NCBI GenBank assembly: GCA_963667005.1 | Contig: OY762937.1 | Coordinates: 3,596,001-3,660,000 of the forward strand | Origin: G963662605 sp963667005 | GTDB lineage: Bacteria > Bacteroidota > Ignavibacteria > Ignavibacteriales > Ignavibacteriaceae | DNA: 64,000 nt | Reading direction: 5' to 3' | In this document: positions 53,746-63,165 of the stretch, piece by piece | How the letters are laid out: every line of letters begins with the position of its first letter | How positions within the stretch are numbered: position 1 is the first letter of the stretch | Translations under genes and position numbers: made by a program | The notes under the pieces: generated by a model | Seen by the model: only the letters and a program-made list of their open reading frames with translations | Databases searched by the model: none | What the model was told of the DNA's origin: nothing

Positions 53746-54768
53746 ATGACATACACGTGTATAAATCCGCCATCCGATGAACGCTGGCTTGAGTTTGTTT
53801 CCTCAAACGATTCTGCATTCATCCATCACCATCCTGCCTGGTTGCGGGTGCTAAGTGTACGGTCCAATTTGACCCCTCAGGCATTTTGCTCGATGGAAAA
53901 CGGCAGAATCGTTAATGGTTTTATTTTCTTTACCAATAAGGATTTTGCTACAACACTGAGCGGTTCAAGTTCAAACCTGATTTTGGGAAATGCCGGCAAC
54001 AGGGACGAGATAATTACAAACTTCGTGAAATACATGCGTGATATGAATATCAGAACCATTGAAATTAAAGATCCGCTTTCCTCGCACCTGTTTCACCCGT
54101 TGCTCATGGGTTACTCACACGAAGTACAAATTAATTCAAGTATTGACTTGATCAATTCTAAAACGACTCCGTCTGTCTCACGCAATATCAGATTGGCCAT
54201 TAGAAGAGGACTCCAATACGAAATTCGAAGCGACCTAGAAGCGGTATATGAATTTTACAAGCTTCACATACGAATACGAAAGAAATTCGGCATTGCTGTT
54301 GAGCCTGTAAGTTTCTTCGAAAAATTTTATGATGAAATTATAAGCAAAGGCTTGGGATTCACGGTATCCGTTAAACAGAATGGCATTCCGATGAGCAGTG
54401 GTTTGTTCGCGGGATTAAATACAAGGCTTTCTTATAGATACGGAGCTTCAGATCCACGATACTTACATTACCGTCCAAATAATTTAATGATTTGGGCCGG
54501 CTTACTTGAAGGCCAAAAACGGAATTTCAATGTACTTGACATGGGACGGACGGAAAAAGATAATGAGGGATTGAGAAGTTTTAAACTAAGCTGGGGTTGC
54601 ACCGAAACCCCCATATATTATAACTATTACCCCTCACTCCCCCAGAGCAGTATGTTACAACACGCGAACAAATACATCATCAAACCCATAATCCAAAATA
54701 GCCCCACCATCGTCTGCCGCCTCACCGGTAAACTGGTGTATAAATTGTTTCCGATGAGGTTTGTTTAA
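53746..54768 (+). CDS. FemAB/GNAT-like acyltransferase
   Basis: 340 residues with two weakly similar GNAT-type halves. The second half has RLSYRYGASDPRYLHYRPNNLMIW, LDMGRTEKDNEGLRSFKLSWG and a PIYYNYY ending, the arrangement seen in FemAB-related proteins of polysaccharide and lipid-modification loci. Family members transfer aminoacyl or acyl groups; the substrate here is unknown. Single gene. Confidence 0.8.
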   Translation: MTYTCINPPSDERWLEFVSSNDSAFIHHHPAWLRVLSVRSNLTPQAFCSMENGRIVNGFIFFTNKDFATTLSGSSSNLILGNAGNRDEIITNFVKYMRDMNIRTIEIKDPLSSHLFHPLLMGYSHEVQINSSIDLINSKTTPSVSRNIRLAIRRGLQYEIRSDLEAVYEFYKLHIRIRKKFGIAVEPVSFFEKFYDEIISKGLGFTVSVKQNGIPMSSGLFAGLNTRLSYRYGASDPRYLHYRPNNLMIWAGLLEGQKRNFNVLDMGRTEKDNEGLRSFKLSWGCTETPIYYNYYPSLPQSSMLQHANKYIIKPIIQNSPTIVCRLTGKLVYKLFPMRFV

Positions 54769-54971
54769 TAGCATTGAAGCCTTTGCTAAGGATGTCGCAG
54801 ATATTTTACGCCTGAACATAATTGGATAAAACTGCATTTAAGCCTCATTTGTCAAACTCTATTACAAAAAGTTAGTAGAAAATGTGTGGCAGAAAGTTAA
54901 AAAAATGTCTAAAAACTGTTGACTGATAATATCAATTTTCGTAAATTTATAATTCCTTTTGAGGGAAATAT

Positions 54972-55043
54972 TCCGCGATAGCTCAATGGTGGAGCATTCG
55001 GCTGTTAACCGAAGGGTTGCAAGTTCGAGTCTTGCTCGCGGAG
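54972..55043 (+). tRNA. tRNA-Asn (anticodon GTT)
   Basis: 72 bases with a perfect cloverleaf: acceptor TCCGCGA/TCGCGGA, D stem GCTC/GAGC, anticodon stem TTCGG/CCGAA with loop CTGTTAA, T stem GCAAG/CTTGC with loop TTCGAGT, discriminator G. CCA is not encoded in full. A terminator follows. Confidence 0.97.
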
Positions 55044-55052
55044 CATAAAATA

Positions 55053-55084
55053 GAAAACCCCGTCCGATGACGGGGTTTTCTATT
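55053..55084. terminator. intrinsic terminator after tRNA-Asn
   Basis: Perfect 12-base stem GAAAACCCCGTC / GACGGGGTTTTC with a CGAT loop. Confidence 0.92.
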
Positions 55085-55288
55085 TTAAACTACTCTTGAG
55101 GTGGGGTCCTGTCTTGCCTGCCCGCCAAGTAGGCGGGCTCGCGGAGCCAAAGGTCTGATGAAAGTCAGGCCTTTTTTATTTTAAAGCTTCTCACAAAGAA
55201 TGATTCTTTCTTTCTCGCCCTCCCATCGTACGGACTATTTGCCCCAACTAAATTAAGCCAATGTCATGATTCAGAATCTGCTTTGAAA

Positions 55289-55409
55289 GTAGAGACGCTC
55301 TGCGAGCGTCTCACCTAGCTTGAATGAGAAAGATGATTAAGTCAGAGTCTTTATCTCAATATTGTAAATTTTGACTTTTCGTATGGAGACGCTCGCAGAG
55401 CGTCTCTAC
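55289..55409. repeat. REPIN-like element (GTAG...CTAC)
   Basis: 121 bases. Left hairpin AGACGCTCTGCGAGCGTCT after GTAG, right hairpin AGACGCTCGCAGAGCGTCT before CTAC. The core is different from the 31-37 kb copies. Confidence 0.78.
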
Positions 55410-55490
55410 ATCATTTATTTGATACCATAAATTCAGGGTGTGAAGTAATTCGGACGGAACTTTCCGATGCAAGGAACATCAGCGTATAAC

Positions 55491-55518
55491 AAAAAACCCC
55501 GCTATATTGCGGGGTTTT
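55491..55518 (-). terminator. intrinsic terminator of the ATP-grasp gene
   Basis: Minus-strand stem AAAACCCCGC / GCGGGGTTTT with an AATATA loop and a T run, about 23 bases after the stop of the gene at 55541. Confidence 0.9.
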
Positions 55519-55540
55519 GTTTTCGTCGGTTTTAATTTAT

Positions 55541-56596
55541 TTACTTTTTACCTCTTGCCAACGCCAACTGAATGAGTTTATCGAGGGCTTTTTCGTAGGG
55601 ATAGCCGGCTGCTTCGGCTGAACGCATAAATCCGGCGCCCTCGCTCAAATCGGGATTAGGATTAGCCTCAAGCACGAAAACCTCACCATCGGCACGCAGA
55701 CGCATATCTACACGGGCGTAATCACGAAGGTGCAGAACGGAGAAAGCTTTCAGGGCAATTTTCTCAATTTTTGCAAGCAGTTTTTTAGGCAGCTTTGCCG
55801 GACAAATCGGAATGGTTTTATGGTACGCCTCATGGAGCGAATCCCATTTAGCCTGATAACTGACTATATTTTCGAGGTGATCGGGCATGGTAGAAAAATC
55901 AATCTCGCTGATAGGCAGAACCATCAATTCCTTGTCGCCAAGTACGGATACGTTCAATTCCCTGCCTTCTATGAACTCTTCCACCAGAGCAGGCTGCTTA
56001 AACTCGTTGTGGACGTGCTTTATGCGCTTCCCCAGGCTGGCCAGATCATGAACCACGGAAGCATTCTCAATACCCACACTGGCATCCTCAAAAAGCGGCT
56101 TTACGATCAGAGGATAGTGCAGGTTATGCTTAACCTTCAGGTTTTTGGTCAACGGGAATATCTCAAACGCAGGGGTCTGAATACCATTGGCAATGAGGAT
56201 TTTCTTCGCTAATAGCTTGTTTTGGCAGGTTGCAAGAGCAATCGGGGGAGCGCCGGTATATGGCACACCGTACAAATCGAATAACCCGGCAACGTTCATT
56301 TCCAGCTTAGGCTGGCCATGGAAAATCTCCACGAAATTGAATACCACGTCCGGTTTATACTCCTGCAGAGCATTAAGAAGCACGTCCAGATTGTCATTTA
56401 CATTGAGGGATATGACCTCATAGCCCTGAGAGGCGATCCTCTGCCCCATCTGGTCATACTCGTCCATGGGGGTCACATTTTCAATTTCAAAGTACGGTTT
56501 GAAATTTAAATTTGACTTTTCAAGATCAGATTTGTAAATATATAGTTCTGGATTCGTTTCATTATACAGGAGCAGTACTTTACTTCTTGTTGCCAT
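55541..56596 (-). CDS. ATP-grasp ligase, D-Ala-D-Ala ligase-like
   Basis: About 351 residues from the ATG at 56596 (MATRSKVLLLYNE). Ddl-type features: DVVFNFVEIFHGQPKLEMNVAGLFDLYGVPYTG (N-domain, in two parts), LIVKPLFEDASVGI (ATP binding), LVEEFIEGRELNVSVLG, and the metal/ATP site FVLEANPNPDLSEGAGF. The sequence departs from classical Ddl, so another peptide-like ligation is possible. It is divergent, with an 83-base gap, from a C39-like peptidase gene, and the pair may share regulation. Confidence 0.85.
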   Translation of the reverse strand: MATRSKVLLLYNETNPELYIYKSDLEKSNLNFKPYFEIENVTPMDEYDQMGQRIASQGYEVISLNVNDNLDVLLNALQEYKPDVVFNFVEIFHGQPKLEMNVAGLFDLYGVPYTGAPPIALATCQNKLLAKKILIANGIQTPAFEIFPLTKNLKVKHNLHYPLIVKPLFEDASVGIENASVVHDLASLGKRIKHVHNEFKQPALVEEFIEGRELNVSVLGDKELMVLPISEIDFSTMPDHLENIVSYQAKWDSLHEAYHKTIPICPAKLPKKLLAKIEKIALKAFSVLHLRDYARVDMRLRADGEVFVLEANPNPDLSEGAGFMRSAEAAGYPYEKALDKLIQLALARGKK

Positions 56597-56679
56597 AACG
56601 TTATCCGGGATTAAATTAAAATATTTCAGTTGTAAATTACAACATAAACTTCTCATTAAAAACTGGGTGACCCCGACAG

Positions 56680-57516
56680 ATGAGTTTTTATCCGCAGCCG
56701 AATAAATATCAGTGCGGCCCGTTTGCGCTAAAGTATGCTCTTGTAATGCTTGGACAATTTAAAGACGAGCATAACATTGCGCATAAAGCAGGTTCAACGT
56801 GGTGGTATGGCACTGATGAAATCGGTTTGGCAAAAGCAACGAGAAGTTTTCACTGCCGCATGGTACACTTTAAAAGCTCCGAACCGGCCGACGCGATCAA
56901 GCTGCTCATTAAGCAAATTAAACGAGGACGCCCCTGCATTCTCAGTGTTGACAATTGGGAGCACTGGTTTACGGTTATCAATTACGACCATAATAAATTT
57001 ATTGTGGTAGACAGCGGCCTTGAAAAAGTCATTACTATTTACTCCGCGCGTCAGCTTATCAAGCGATGGAGATTTTACGATGAGGAAGAAGATATTTACC
57101 GCTTTGATGGTTACGCTCTTATTCCGGCAATTAAAGTAACAACAAAAGCTAACTTCACTCTTGAAAAAGCAAAGCAGGTAATGCAAAAACGTAATCAGGA
57201 CCTCGCGGTGAAGTGGGATAAATATTTTAACGACCTGATAAACATCTGCCGTCCTTTAACCCCGAATGCGCAAAAGACGATGTCACTGAATGAATTTCTC
57301 AGAAGGAATGAAGCCCTGCTTGTTGAACAAGTCGCGAACTGGCACGGCACTCCAACATATCCGGAATTGAAAAAGATTCTGACAAATATGAAATTCGTAG
57401 CCGAAGTGTATGATTTGTTGATATATGTCAAAGATCAGAAGAAAGCGCTTGTAGACCTTGCATCGCTGCTCATGATGTACTCATGCGGCAAGTACGGAAT
57501 GGATCCTATCTATTAG
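56680..57516 (+). CDS. C39-like (papain-fold) cysteine peptidase
   Basis: 278 residues. The N-terminal domain has the C39 catalytic set: Q11-C12-G13 in YQCGPFALKYAL, H95 in NWEHWFTVINY and D111 in FIVVDSG. Residues about 150-278 are a helical C-terminal domain of unknown type. There is no signal peptide and no ABC-transporter part, so it probably acts in the cytoplasm. It is divergent from the ATP-grasp gene and overlaps the GT9 gene end by four bases. No precursor-peptide gene was found between them. Confidence 0.8.
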   Translation: MSFYPQPNKYQCGPFALKYALVMLGQFKDEHNIAHKAGSTWWYGTDEIGLAKATRSFHCRMVHFKSSEPADAIKLLIKQIKRGRPCILSVDNWEHWFTVINYDHNKFIVVDSGLEKVITIYSARQLIKRWRFYDEEEDIYRFDGYALIPAIKVTTKANFTLEKAKQVMQKRNQDLAVKWDKYFNDLINICRPLTPNAQKTMSLNEFLRRNEALLVEQVANWHGTPTYPELKKILTNMKFVAEVYDLLIYVKDQKKALVDLASLLMMYSCGKYGMDPIY

Positions 57517-58607
57517 TTGACCGGCTGCTCAGCCAAAAACTTATCAATCGCCTCAATCACCGCCTGCTTAGAAACCTGCTTCATACATTCCCCCGTTTTA
57601 TCTTTACAAGCGTATTCAAATCCAAGATTCAGACATGGCGCCGAGTGATAGGTGCTTTGTATAGAAACAGAATTTTTATTTAGCGGTCCCCACCTCAGGT
57701 AATTAATAGGGCCATGCAACGCTATAAGGTTGCACCCCACGGCTGCCCCAAGATGCATAATTCCTGTATTCACCGAAATCATCATGAAAGAATTTCTAAT
57801 GAGTTCAGCAGTACTTGTTATTGATCTGCCGGCATCATTCACAACCCGGCAATCGCCGCACATTGCTGCCAGCTCTTTGAGTGACGGTTCATCATTTTTT
57901 GAACCGGAAAGATAGATAGTGAATCCTTTAGAATTGAGATATTGTATAATCGCGGCCCAGTTCTGATTGTCCCATTCCCTTCTGTGCGATTTTGTTCCAC
58001 CCGATTTTATATGGATGATAACGCGTTTATTATCAACCTCAGAAGGAGTGTTGAATTCAATAGCCGGCATGTTCGAATCATTTTTAGAACTGACCCAGTG
58101 CAGATTTTTCAGATTTACAACCTCATGAACCGCGTTATTATGATGTACTGTTTCATCAAATCCATAATGCCGGAACTGCCCTTCGGTTTCAAACCCGCGT
58201 GTATATCGTGCTCTTGAAAACAAAACAAATATTGCGCTCAATCTTGTCCACTGTCCCGCGTCAATGAAAATATCATATTCTTTTTCGCGTATCGTTTTGA
58301 TTGTCTTCACAATTGAAGAATAATCGAGTTTTATAATTTCATCCGAGTAACCGATCAACCGGGCAGTTTCAACAACACTGCCGGGCAGATACAATGTGAT
58401 ATGAATAAAAGGGTCGTATTGTTTTATGTCTTTGAGTAATGCCTGGGTCAGGATTGTATCCCCGATAGCGGGAGTTAACAACAGTGCTACACGTTCAACA
58501 GATTTCGGGCGTTTCCTTTTTCTACGAAAGAGACTTAATAGTTTGAGAACCGGAATGCCTATAACCCGGTCAATTTTTTTCAAAAGCAAGTTACCGCGAA
58601 GTTTCAT
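57513..58607 (-). CDS. glycosyltransferase family 9 (heptosyltransferase-like)
   Basis: 364 residues: VALLLTPAIGDTILTQALLKDI at the N-terminus (GT9 core), IHIKSGGTKSHRREWDNQNWAAII and MISVNTGIMHLGAAVGCNLIALHGPINYLRWGP (nucleotide-sugar side), and a C-terminal cysteine cluster. Members add heptose or other sugars to lipopolysaccharide core. Single gene, convergent with the C39 peptidase gene. Confidence 0.9.
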   Translation of the reverse strand: MKLRGNLLLKKIDRVIGIPVLKLLSLFRRKRKRPKSVERVALLLTPAIGDTILTQALLKDIKQYDPFIHITLYLPGSVVETARLIGYSDEIIKLDYSSIVKTIKTIREKEYDIFIDAGQWTRLSAIFVLFSRARYTRGFETEGQFRHYGFDETVHHNNAVHEVVNLKNLHWVSSKNDSNMPAIEFNTPSEVDNKRVIIHIKSGGTKSHRREWDNQNWAAIIQYLNSKGFTIYLSGSKNDEPSLKELAAMCGDCRVVNDAGRSITSTAELIRNSFMMISVNTGIMHLGAAVGCNLIALHGPINYLRWGPLNKNSVSIQSTYHSAPCLNLGFEYACKDKTGECMKQVSKQAVIEAIDKFLAEQPVN

Positions 58608-58708
58608 GATGCGCGAAAGTTATAGTGATGCCTGTTATAAATGGGCTAAAAATCGAAAAGGGAAATAAATTATAGAACTGTCAAATGAAAAAGCTAATAT
58701 CGCTGCTT

Positions 58709-58864
58709 CTATTGTTCAGTCAGAAAATACAAAATAATATTAAGGACGATGATGGCCGAAATTACAAAGATAATGAGGGCTTTGCGCTCTCTTCTCTTTC
58801 TTTCCATGTGTATCTCGCCCCCAAGTTCCGGAATTTCTTTTTTACCGTTCAGTTTTTCAAACAT
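58709..58864 (-). CDS. small single-pass membrane protein (51 aa)
   Basis: ATG at 58864-58862, TAG at 58711-58709. A charged N-terminal half (MFEKLNGKKEIPELGGEIHM, then ERKRRERK) is followed by one clear membrane helix (ALIIFVISAIIVLNIILYF) and a short tail. The positive patch just before the helix predicts the N-terminus in the cytoplasm. No Shine-Dalgarno is present. The opposite strand has a 63-codon ORF here, but the minus reading has a coherent membrane-protein pattern. Function unknown. Confidence 0.55.
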   Translation of the reverse strand: MFEKLNGKKEIPELGGEIHMERKRRERKALIIFVISAIIVLNIILYFLTEQ

Positions 58865-59021
58865 AGATATACTTGAATTAGATTAATATAACTGGAATAA
58901 AAACAGGCTGAAATCAGCCAATCATTGAGAACTTCAATAATTAATAGTTTGTAATTGAAAGATAGCAAAATTAATGATTAAAAAACAATAATATTAATTT
59001 GCCATACCTTATTCAATAGGA

Positions 59022-60236
59022 TTAAATTATCTCTTTTCGTTTGATTTTCGCAATATAAAAGCCGTCAAATCCGCTCTCGGCCGGTGATACCTTTTTGTCT
59101 TCAATCAGCTCAAACCCGTAGTTATTGCTCAGGAATTTTTCAACCTGTTTTTCGTTTTCTGAGGGAAAAATACTGCATGTTGAATATACCATTATCCCGC
59201 CGGGTTTTACAATCCTGCTGTACTTACTGATAATCTCATCCTGTGTCGCTCTTATTTGATTGACCGAAGCAATGTTCAACTTCCACTTTCCATCGGGATG
59301 CCTGCGCAATACCCCGCTGCCCGAGCATGGTACATCCAAAAGAAGCCTGTCGGCGGAGTCATACAGACGTTTTATTACTTTCGTAGAATCAATAACGCGG
59401 GTCTCGACAATTTCAATCCCGTCTCTTTTGGCACGGTGCCGTAGTTCACCAAGCCGGCGGTCTGTAATATCCAGTGCGATGATTCTTCCTTTGTTCTTCA
59501 TCAATGAACCGATATGCAATGCTTTGCCGCCACTGCCGGCACATGCATCAACTACACGCATTCCGGGTTCAATATCCAATGCTTCGGCAACCAGTTGCGA
59601 AGAAGCATCCTGTATTTCAAATAATCCATCTTTGAAAGCTTTCGTCATAAACAGATTTGATTTGTTCATCAGCAGCAATGCATGAGGATATCCGGATATT
59701 TCATTAACATGAACATTCTCGCTCTCGAGAATATCCATGAGTTCATGTTTCGTTATCTTCAGTGTATTGGTACGTATAACTACGTCTGCCTTCTGATTGA
59801 GCACAGGCAATTCTTTTTCCCACCGCTGTTCTCCGAGTTCGGAAGCCCCGAATTCATCCAGCCAATCCGGGATTGATTCACGTACAACACGCTGTGACGA
59901 TAGTTCTTCTTTCTTCCGGTTCAGATATTCTGCATTGAGATGCTCTGAACATAACCATTCGGGAACATCCTGACCCGCAAGTGAAAAGTGTATTGCTAAT
60001 ATCTTATCAAGCTGCTTTGGTGACTGCGTATCGTATGTGCCGTTAATCGCGTGAAGCAGACGCCAATTGCGTACTATCGTGTATGTGGTTTCGGCGATGA
60101 ACTTCCGGTCGCGCCCACCCCATTTTTTGTTTGATTTTATAACAAAATCAATTACATGATCAGCAAACCGGTTTTCGAAAAATATTGCGGTTAATGCCTG
60201 TTTTACGGCTTCTACGAGGTTTTTATGAAGAGTCAC
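59022..60236 (-). CDS. rsmB: RsmB/NOP2-family rRNA m5C methyltransferase
   Basis: About 404 residues from the GTG at 60236; a TTG at 60269 is also open. The N-terminal NusB-like RNA-binding region (about 1-130) is followed by a SAM domain. The SAM motif is DACAGSGGKALHIGSLM, motif IV is LLLDVPCSGSGVLRRHPD (PC cysteine) and the nucleophile cysteine lies in MVYSTCSIFPSENE. It methylates C5 of a cytosine in 16S rRNA or tRNA; the exact target is not deducible. Confidence 0.9.
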   Translation of the reverse strand: MTLHKNLVEAVKQALTAIFFENRFADHVIDFVIKSNKKWGGRDRKFIAETTYTIVRNWRLLHAINGTYDTQSPKQLDKILAIHFSLAGQDVPEWLCSEHLNAEYLNRKKEELSSQRVVRESIPDWLDEFGASELGEQRWEKELPVLNQKADVVIRTNTLKITKHELMDILESENVHVNEISGYPHALLLMNKSNLFMTKAFKDGLFEIQDASSQLVAEALDIEPGMRVVDACAGSGGKALHIGSLMKNKGRIIALDITDRRLGELRHRAKRDGIEIVETRVIDSTKVIKRLYDSADRLLLDVPCSGSGVLRRHPDGKWKLNIASVNQIRATQDEIISKYSRIVKPGGIMVYSTCSIFPSENEKQVEKFLSNNYGFELIEDKKVSPAESGFDGFYIAKIKRKEII

Positions 60237-60729
60237 TATAATTCTTATTTTCTTAAATATAGTATGCAATATACGGCTAATTCTGCTCTTTCTTTATGTG
60301 TGTTTTGCATAGTAGCATTATGGAGTAAACTCACCCCGGGAAAGAAGCCCCCACCCCTCCGAAGGCGGGCAAGCCTCAATCCCTCTTCTCGCTTAGGATA
60401 ATGGTGTCACGCTGAAGATATTCTTGTCATTCCGTAAAATCTGACGTGTGGATATAGAACGAAGAGAATGACTTAGCACGTCAGATTTATACGGAATCCA
60501 GGTGAAAATTTGGTATGGGCAAGAATGGATTCCGGATCGCCTCCGGCGTCCGGAATGACAAAAACGTTTTTCGTTATAACAACACAACTTACTTTGCTTA
60601 CTTAATATGTAAACCGTGATGAGCCTGTTCTATTTAGTGCTTAAAAAGCGAAATCCAAGCCCGTCAAGATTGTGCTTTTTGCATCTTTTTCTCCATATTT
60701 GCATCTAAATAATTAAAAAAGGAGTATTT
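60237..60729. repeat. gene-free stretch with a MITE-like inverted-repeat element
   Basis: It holds an ACTCACCCC...CTCTTCTCGC repeat with a GGCGGGC micro-palindrome remnant (60325-60395) and the nested inverted repeat listed at 60424-60561. The remaining AT-rich part precedes copZ and should contain its promoter. Confidence 0.65.
60424..60561. repeat. 138-base element with nested inverted repeats
   Basis: Terminal inverted repeats TTGTCATTCC / GGAATGACAA enclose an inner pair ATTCCGTAAAATCTGACGTG (60429-60448) / CACGTCAGATTTATACGGAAT (60477-60497), plus a small TCCGGATCGCCTCCGGCGTCCGGA palindrome region near the right end. A partial TTGTCATTCC copy also starts at 5422. Confidence 0.65.
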
Positions 60730-60939
60730 ATGGTTAAAGAGAAATTGGTAATTGAAGGCATGTCCTGCAATCATTGTGTTATGTCGCTGAAAAAAGAATT
60801 GACGAAAAGCGATATTACGGTCATTGAAGCCGGAATCGGATTCGCTTATATCGAATTCGACGAGACCAAGGTTAACGACGCGAAAGTTTCGGAAGCTGTG
60901 ACAGAAGCCGGATTCACATTAGTAAAAACTGAAAAGTAA
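60730..60939 (+). CDS. copZ: CopZ-like heavy-metal-associated chaperone
   Basis: 69 residues, a single HMA domain with the metal site GMSCNHC and the expected beta-alpha-beta order. It carries Cu(I) to the P-type ATPase encoded 10 bases downstream. Confidence 0.93.
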   Translation: MVKEKLVIEGMSCNHCVMSLKKELTKSDITVIEAGIGFAYIEFDETKVNDAKVSEAVTEAGFTLVKTEK

Positions 60940-60949
60940 GAAATCTGTT

Positions 60950-63154
60950 TTGAGTACGAGAGTTACATTACCTGTTGAGGGAATGACCTGCGCCGCTTGC
61001 GTTGCGCGTGTCGAAAAGGTTCTTAAGAAAATAGACGGCGTTGAAAATGTCGCCGTTAATTTAGCGACAGAAGAAGCATCCTTCGACCTTGAAAAATCAA
61101 AAGCCTCTCCGGATGAAATATACAAGGCTGTAGAAGAGTACGGTTACAAGATTGATATTACCGCGCTCATTGAATCAAAAAATGCTATACCGGAACAAAC
61201 GGAAAACAGGTTTGAGAAAAATGAGCGGCGTTTGCAAAATGATTTTCGTATCTCGCTTGTTTTAGCAATCCCCGTCTCCGTACTCGGCATGCTTTCGATG
61301 TGGGATGGGCTATTTGAACTGCTTCATGTTACTCCGGGTACGCTCAATACTATCTTATTCATTTTATCCACTGTAGTACTCGTATTACCGGGCAGAAGGT
61401 TTTTCATTGCCTTCTGGAGAAACTCCAAACACTTTTCCGCGGATATGAATTCCCTTGTAGCCATCGGTACCGGAGCGGCATATATATACAGTGCAGTCAT
61501 GACATTCTTTCCCACGTTATTGCACATCCATCATGGTAACCCGCATACGTATTATGATACTACAGTAGTAATTATCACCCTTATCCTCATGGGTAAATGG
61601 CTTGAGAGCCGCTCAAAAAGAAAAACAACTCAGGAAATTCAAAAGCTGCTCGAACTTCGCCCGAAAGACGCGACGGTTATCAGAGGAGGTACACAATTGA
61701 CCATTCCCATTGAGCAACTGAGAATTGGTGATCTGGTTGTCATAAAGCCCGGAGAAAGAATTTCCGCAGATGGCATTATTGTTACCGGCACAACGCATGT
61801 TGATGAATCCATGGTGACCGGTGAAAGTTTCCCGGTTAAAAAAGCTCCGGGGGCAAAGGTTGTTGGCGGAACCATCAATAAAAACGGATATATTGAATTT
61901 GAAGTACAAGCGCTTGGCGACAATTCGGTACTCGGGCAAATTATCAAGATGGTTGAGGAAGCACAGGGCTCCAAGGCGCCAATACAGAACCTTGCTGATA
62001 AAATTGCAGCAGTGTTTGTTCCGGTTGTCCTTGTTATAGCTATTGCGGCACTTACCGGCTGGTTGTTTATCGGCGATGCGCCGTTGAGTGTGGCTCTGAT
62101 GAATTTTGTTGCAGTACTGATTATTGCCTGTCCATGTGCATTAGGGTTAGCAACACCTACCGCTATTATCGTCGGCACCGGCAATGGAGCTAAAAGAGGC
62201 ATTCTTATTAAGAACGGCGAAGCGCTTGAGATTGCCCATAAGATTGATATGTTACTGATTGATAAAACCGGGACGTTAACAGAAGGGCTTCCGACTATTG
62301 CTGATACTTCATTCACATCTAATGAAAAAGATAACATTCTATCTCTGATCGCTTCAGTTGAAGCGAAATCGGAGCACCCTATAGCAAACGCAATAACCGG
62401 ATATGCAAGGACAAATAACTTATCGTTATCGGAATGTTCTGAATTTGTCTATACCGAAGGCAAAGGTGTGAGCGGCAAGGTGCAAGACACGATCATCCAT
62501 GCAGGCAATTGGAATTTTATAATTGAGAACACCGGATCTGTGCCGGAAAAACCTGATATCAGCAACCATACCGGTATTATCATATACGCAGCGGTCAATA
62601 AAAAGTATGCAGGCTATATTGTTCTGGACGACACGATAAAATCTTCATCCTTAGAGGCAATTGCCAGATTGAAAAAAATGGGCATTAAAACAGTCATGTT
62701 AACAGGTGACGCGGAAAGAACCGCTCAAGCCATCGGACAGAAAATCGGGATTGACGAAATTATTTCGGGAGTGCTCCCCGGCGACAAAGCAAACTATGTT
62801 CGCAAATATCAGGCGCAGAATAAAGTAGTTGGCATGGTCGGAGATGGCATCAATGATGCGCCGGCTCTTGCCGCCAGCAATGTTGCATTTGCAATTGGCA
62901 CCGGCACCGATGCAGCGATTGAAACGGCGTCTGTAACGATTTTACGAAATGATCTCTCTGGTGTAGTTGATGCTATTCACCTCTCAAGAAAAACCATCCG
63001 CATAATTAAACAGAATCTTTTCTGGGCATTTGTTTACAATAGCATAGGAATACCGCTCGCAGCATTCGGACTATTGAATCCAATGTTTGCCGCTCTGGCA
63101 ATGTCTATGAGCTCGGTATCTGTTGTCAGTAATTCTTTACGTCTGAGAAAATAA
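60950..63154 (+). CDS. copA: copper-translocating P1B-type ATPase
   Basis: 734 residues: one N-terminal HMA domain (GMTCAACVARV), eight membrane segments with the CPC metal motif in IIACPCALGLATPT, the A-domain MVTGESFPV, the phosphorylation site DKTGTLTEG, the HP motif SEHPIANAI and the hinge GDGINDAPALA. It exports Cu(I) from the cytoplasm. The start is TTG at 60950, 10 bases after copZ; no ATG precedes the HMA motif. No copper-responsive regulator gene is present in the window. Confidence 0.95.
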   Translation: MSTRVTLPVEGMTCAACVARVEKVLKKIDGVENVAVNLATEEASFDLEKSKASPDEIYKAVEEYGYKIDITALIESKNAIPEQTENRFEKNERRLQNDFRISLVLAIPVSVLGMLSMWDGLFELLHVTPGTLNTILFILSTVVLVLPGRRFFIAFWRNSKHFSADMNSLVAIGTGAAYIYSAVMTFFPTLLHIHHGNPHTYYDTTVVIITLILMGKWLESRSKRKTTQEIQKLLELRPKDATVIRGGTQLTIPIEQLRIGDLVVIKPGERISADGIIVTGTTHVDESMVTGESFPVKKAPGAKVVGGTINKNGYIEFEVQALGDNSVLGQIIKMVEEAQGSKAPIQNLADKIAAVFVPVVLVIAIAALTGWLFIGDAPLSVALMNFVAVLIIACPCALGLATPTAIIVGTGNGAKRGILIKNGEALEIAHKIDMLLIDKTGTLTEGLPTIADTSFTSNEKDNILSLIASVEAKSEHPIANAITGYARTNNLSLSECSEFVYTEGKGVSGKVQDTIIHAGNWNFIIENTGSVPEKPDISNHTGIIIYAAVNKKYAGYIVLDDTIKSSSLEAIARLKKMGIKTVMLTGDAERTAQAIGQKIGIDEIISGVLPGDKANYVRKYQAQNKVVGMVGDGINDAPALAASNVAFAIGTGTDAAIETASVTILRNDLSGVVDAIHLSRKTIRIIKQNLFWAFVYNSIGIPLAAFGLLNPMFAALAMSMSSVSVVSNSLRLRK

Positions 63155-63165
63155 CTGTATTGTTA

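Larger units (their letters stand above)
54769..55540. other. region with tRNA-Asn, terminator, micro-palindrome and REPIN-like element
   Basis: No protein gene. Besides the features listed separately there is a GC-rich palindrome GCCTGCCCGCC-AAGTA-GGCGGGC (55116-55138) and an unassigned AT-rich stretch at 54770-54960 that should include the tRNA promoter. Confidence 0.6.

Noticed and set aside
58685..58876. 63-codon plus-strand ORF with a hydrophobic start
   Set aside because: Its body lacks any protein pattern, while the opposite strand codes a coherent small membrane protein.
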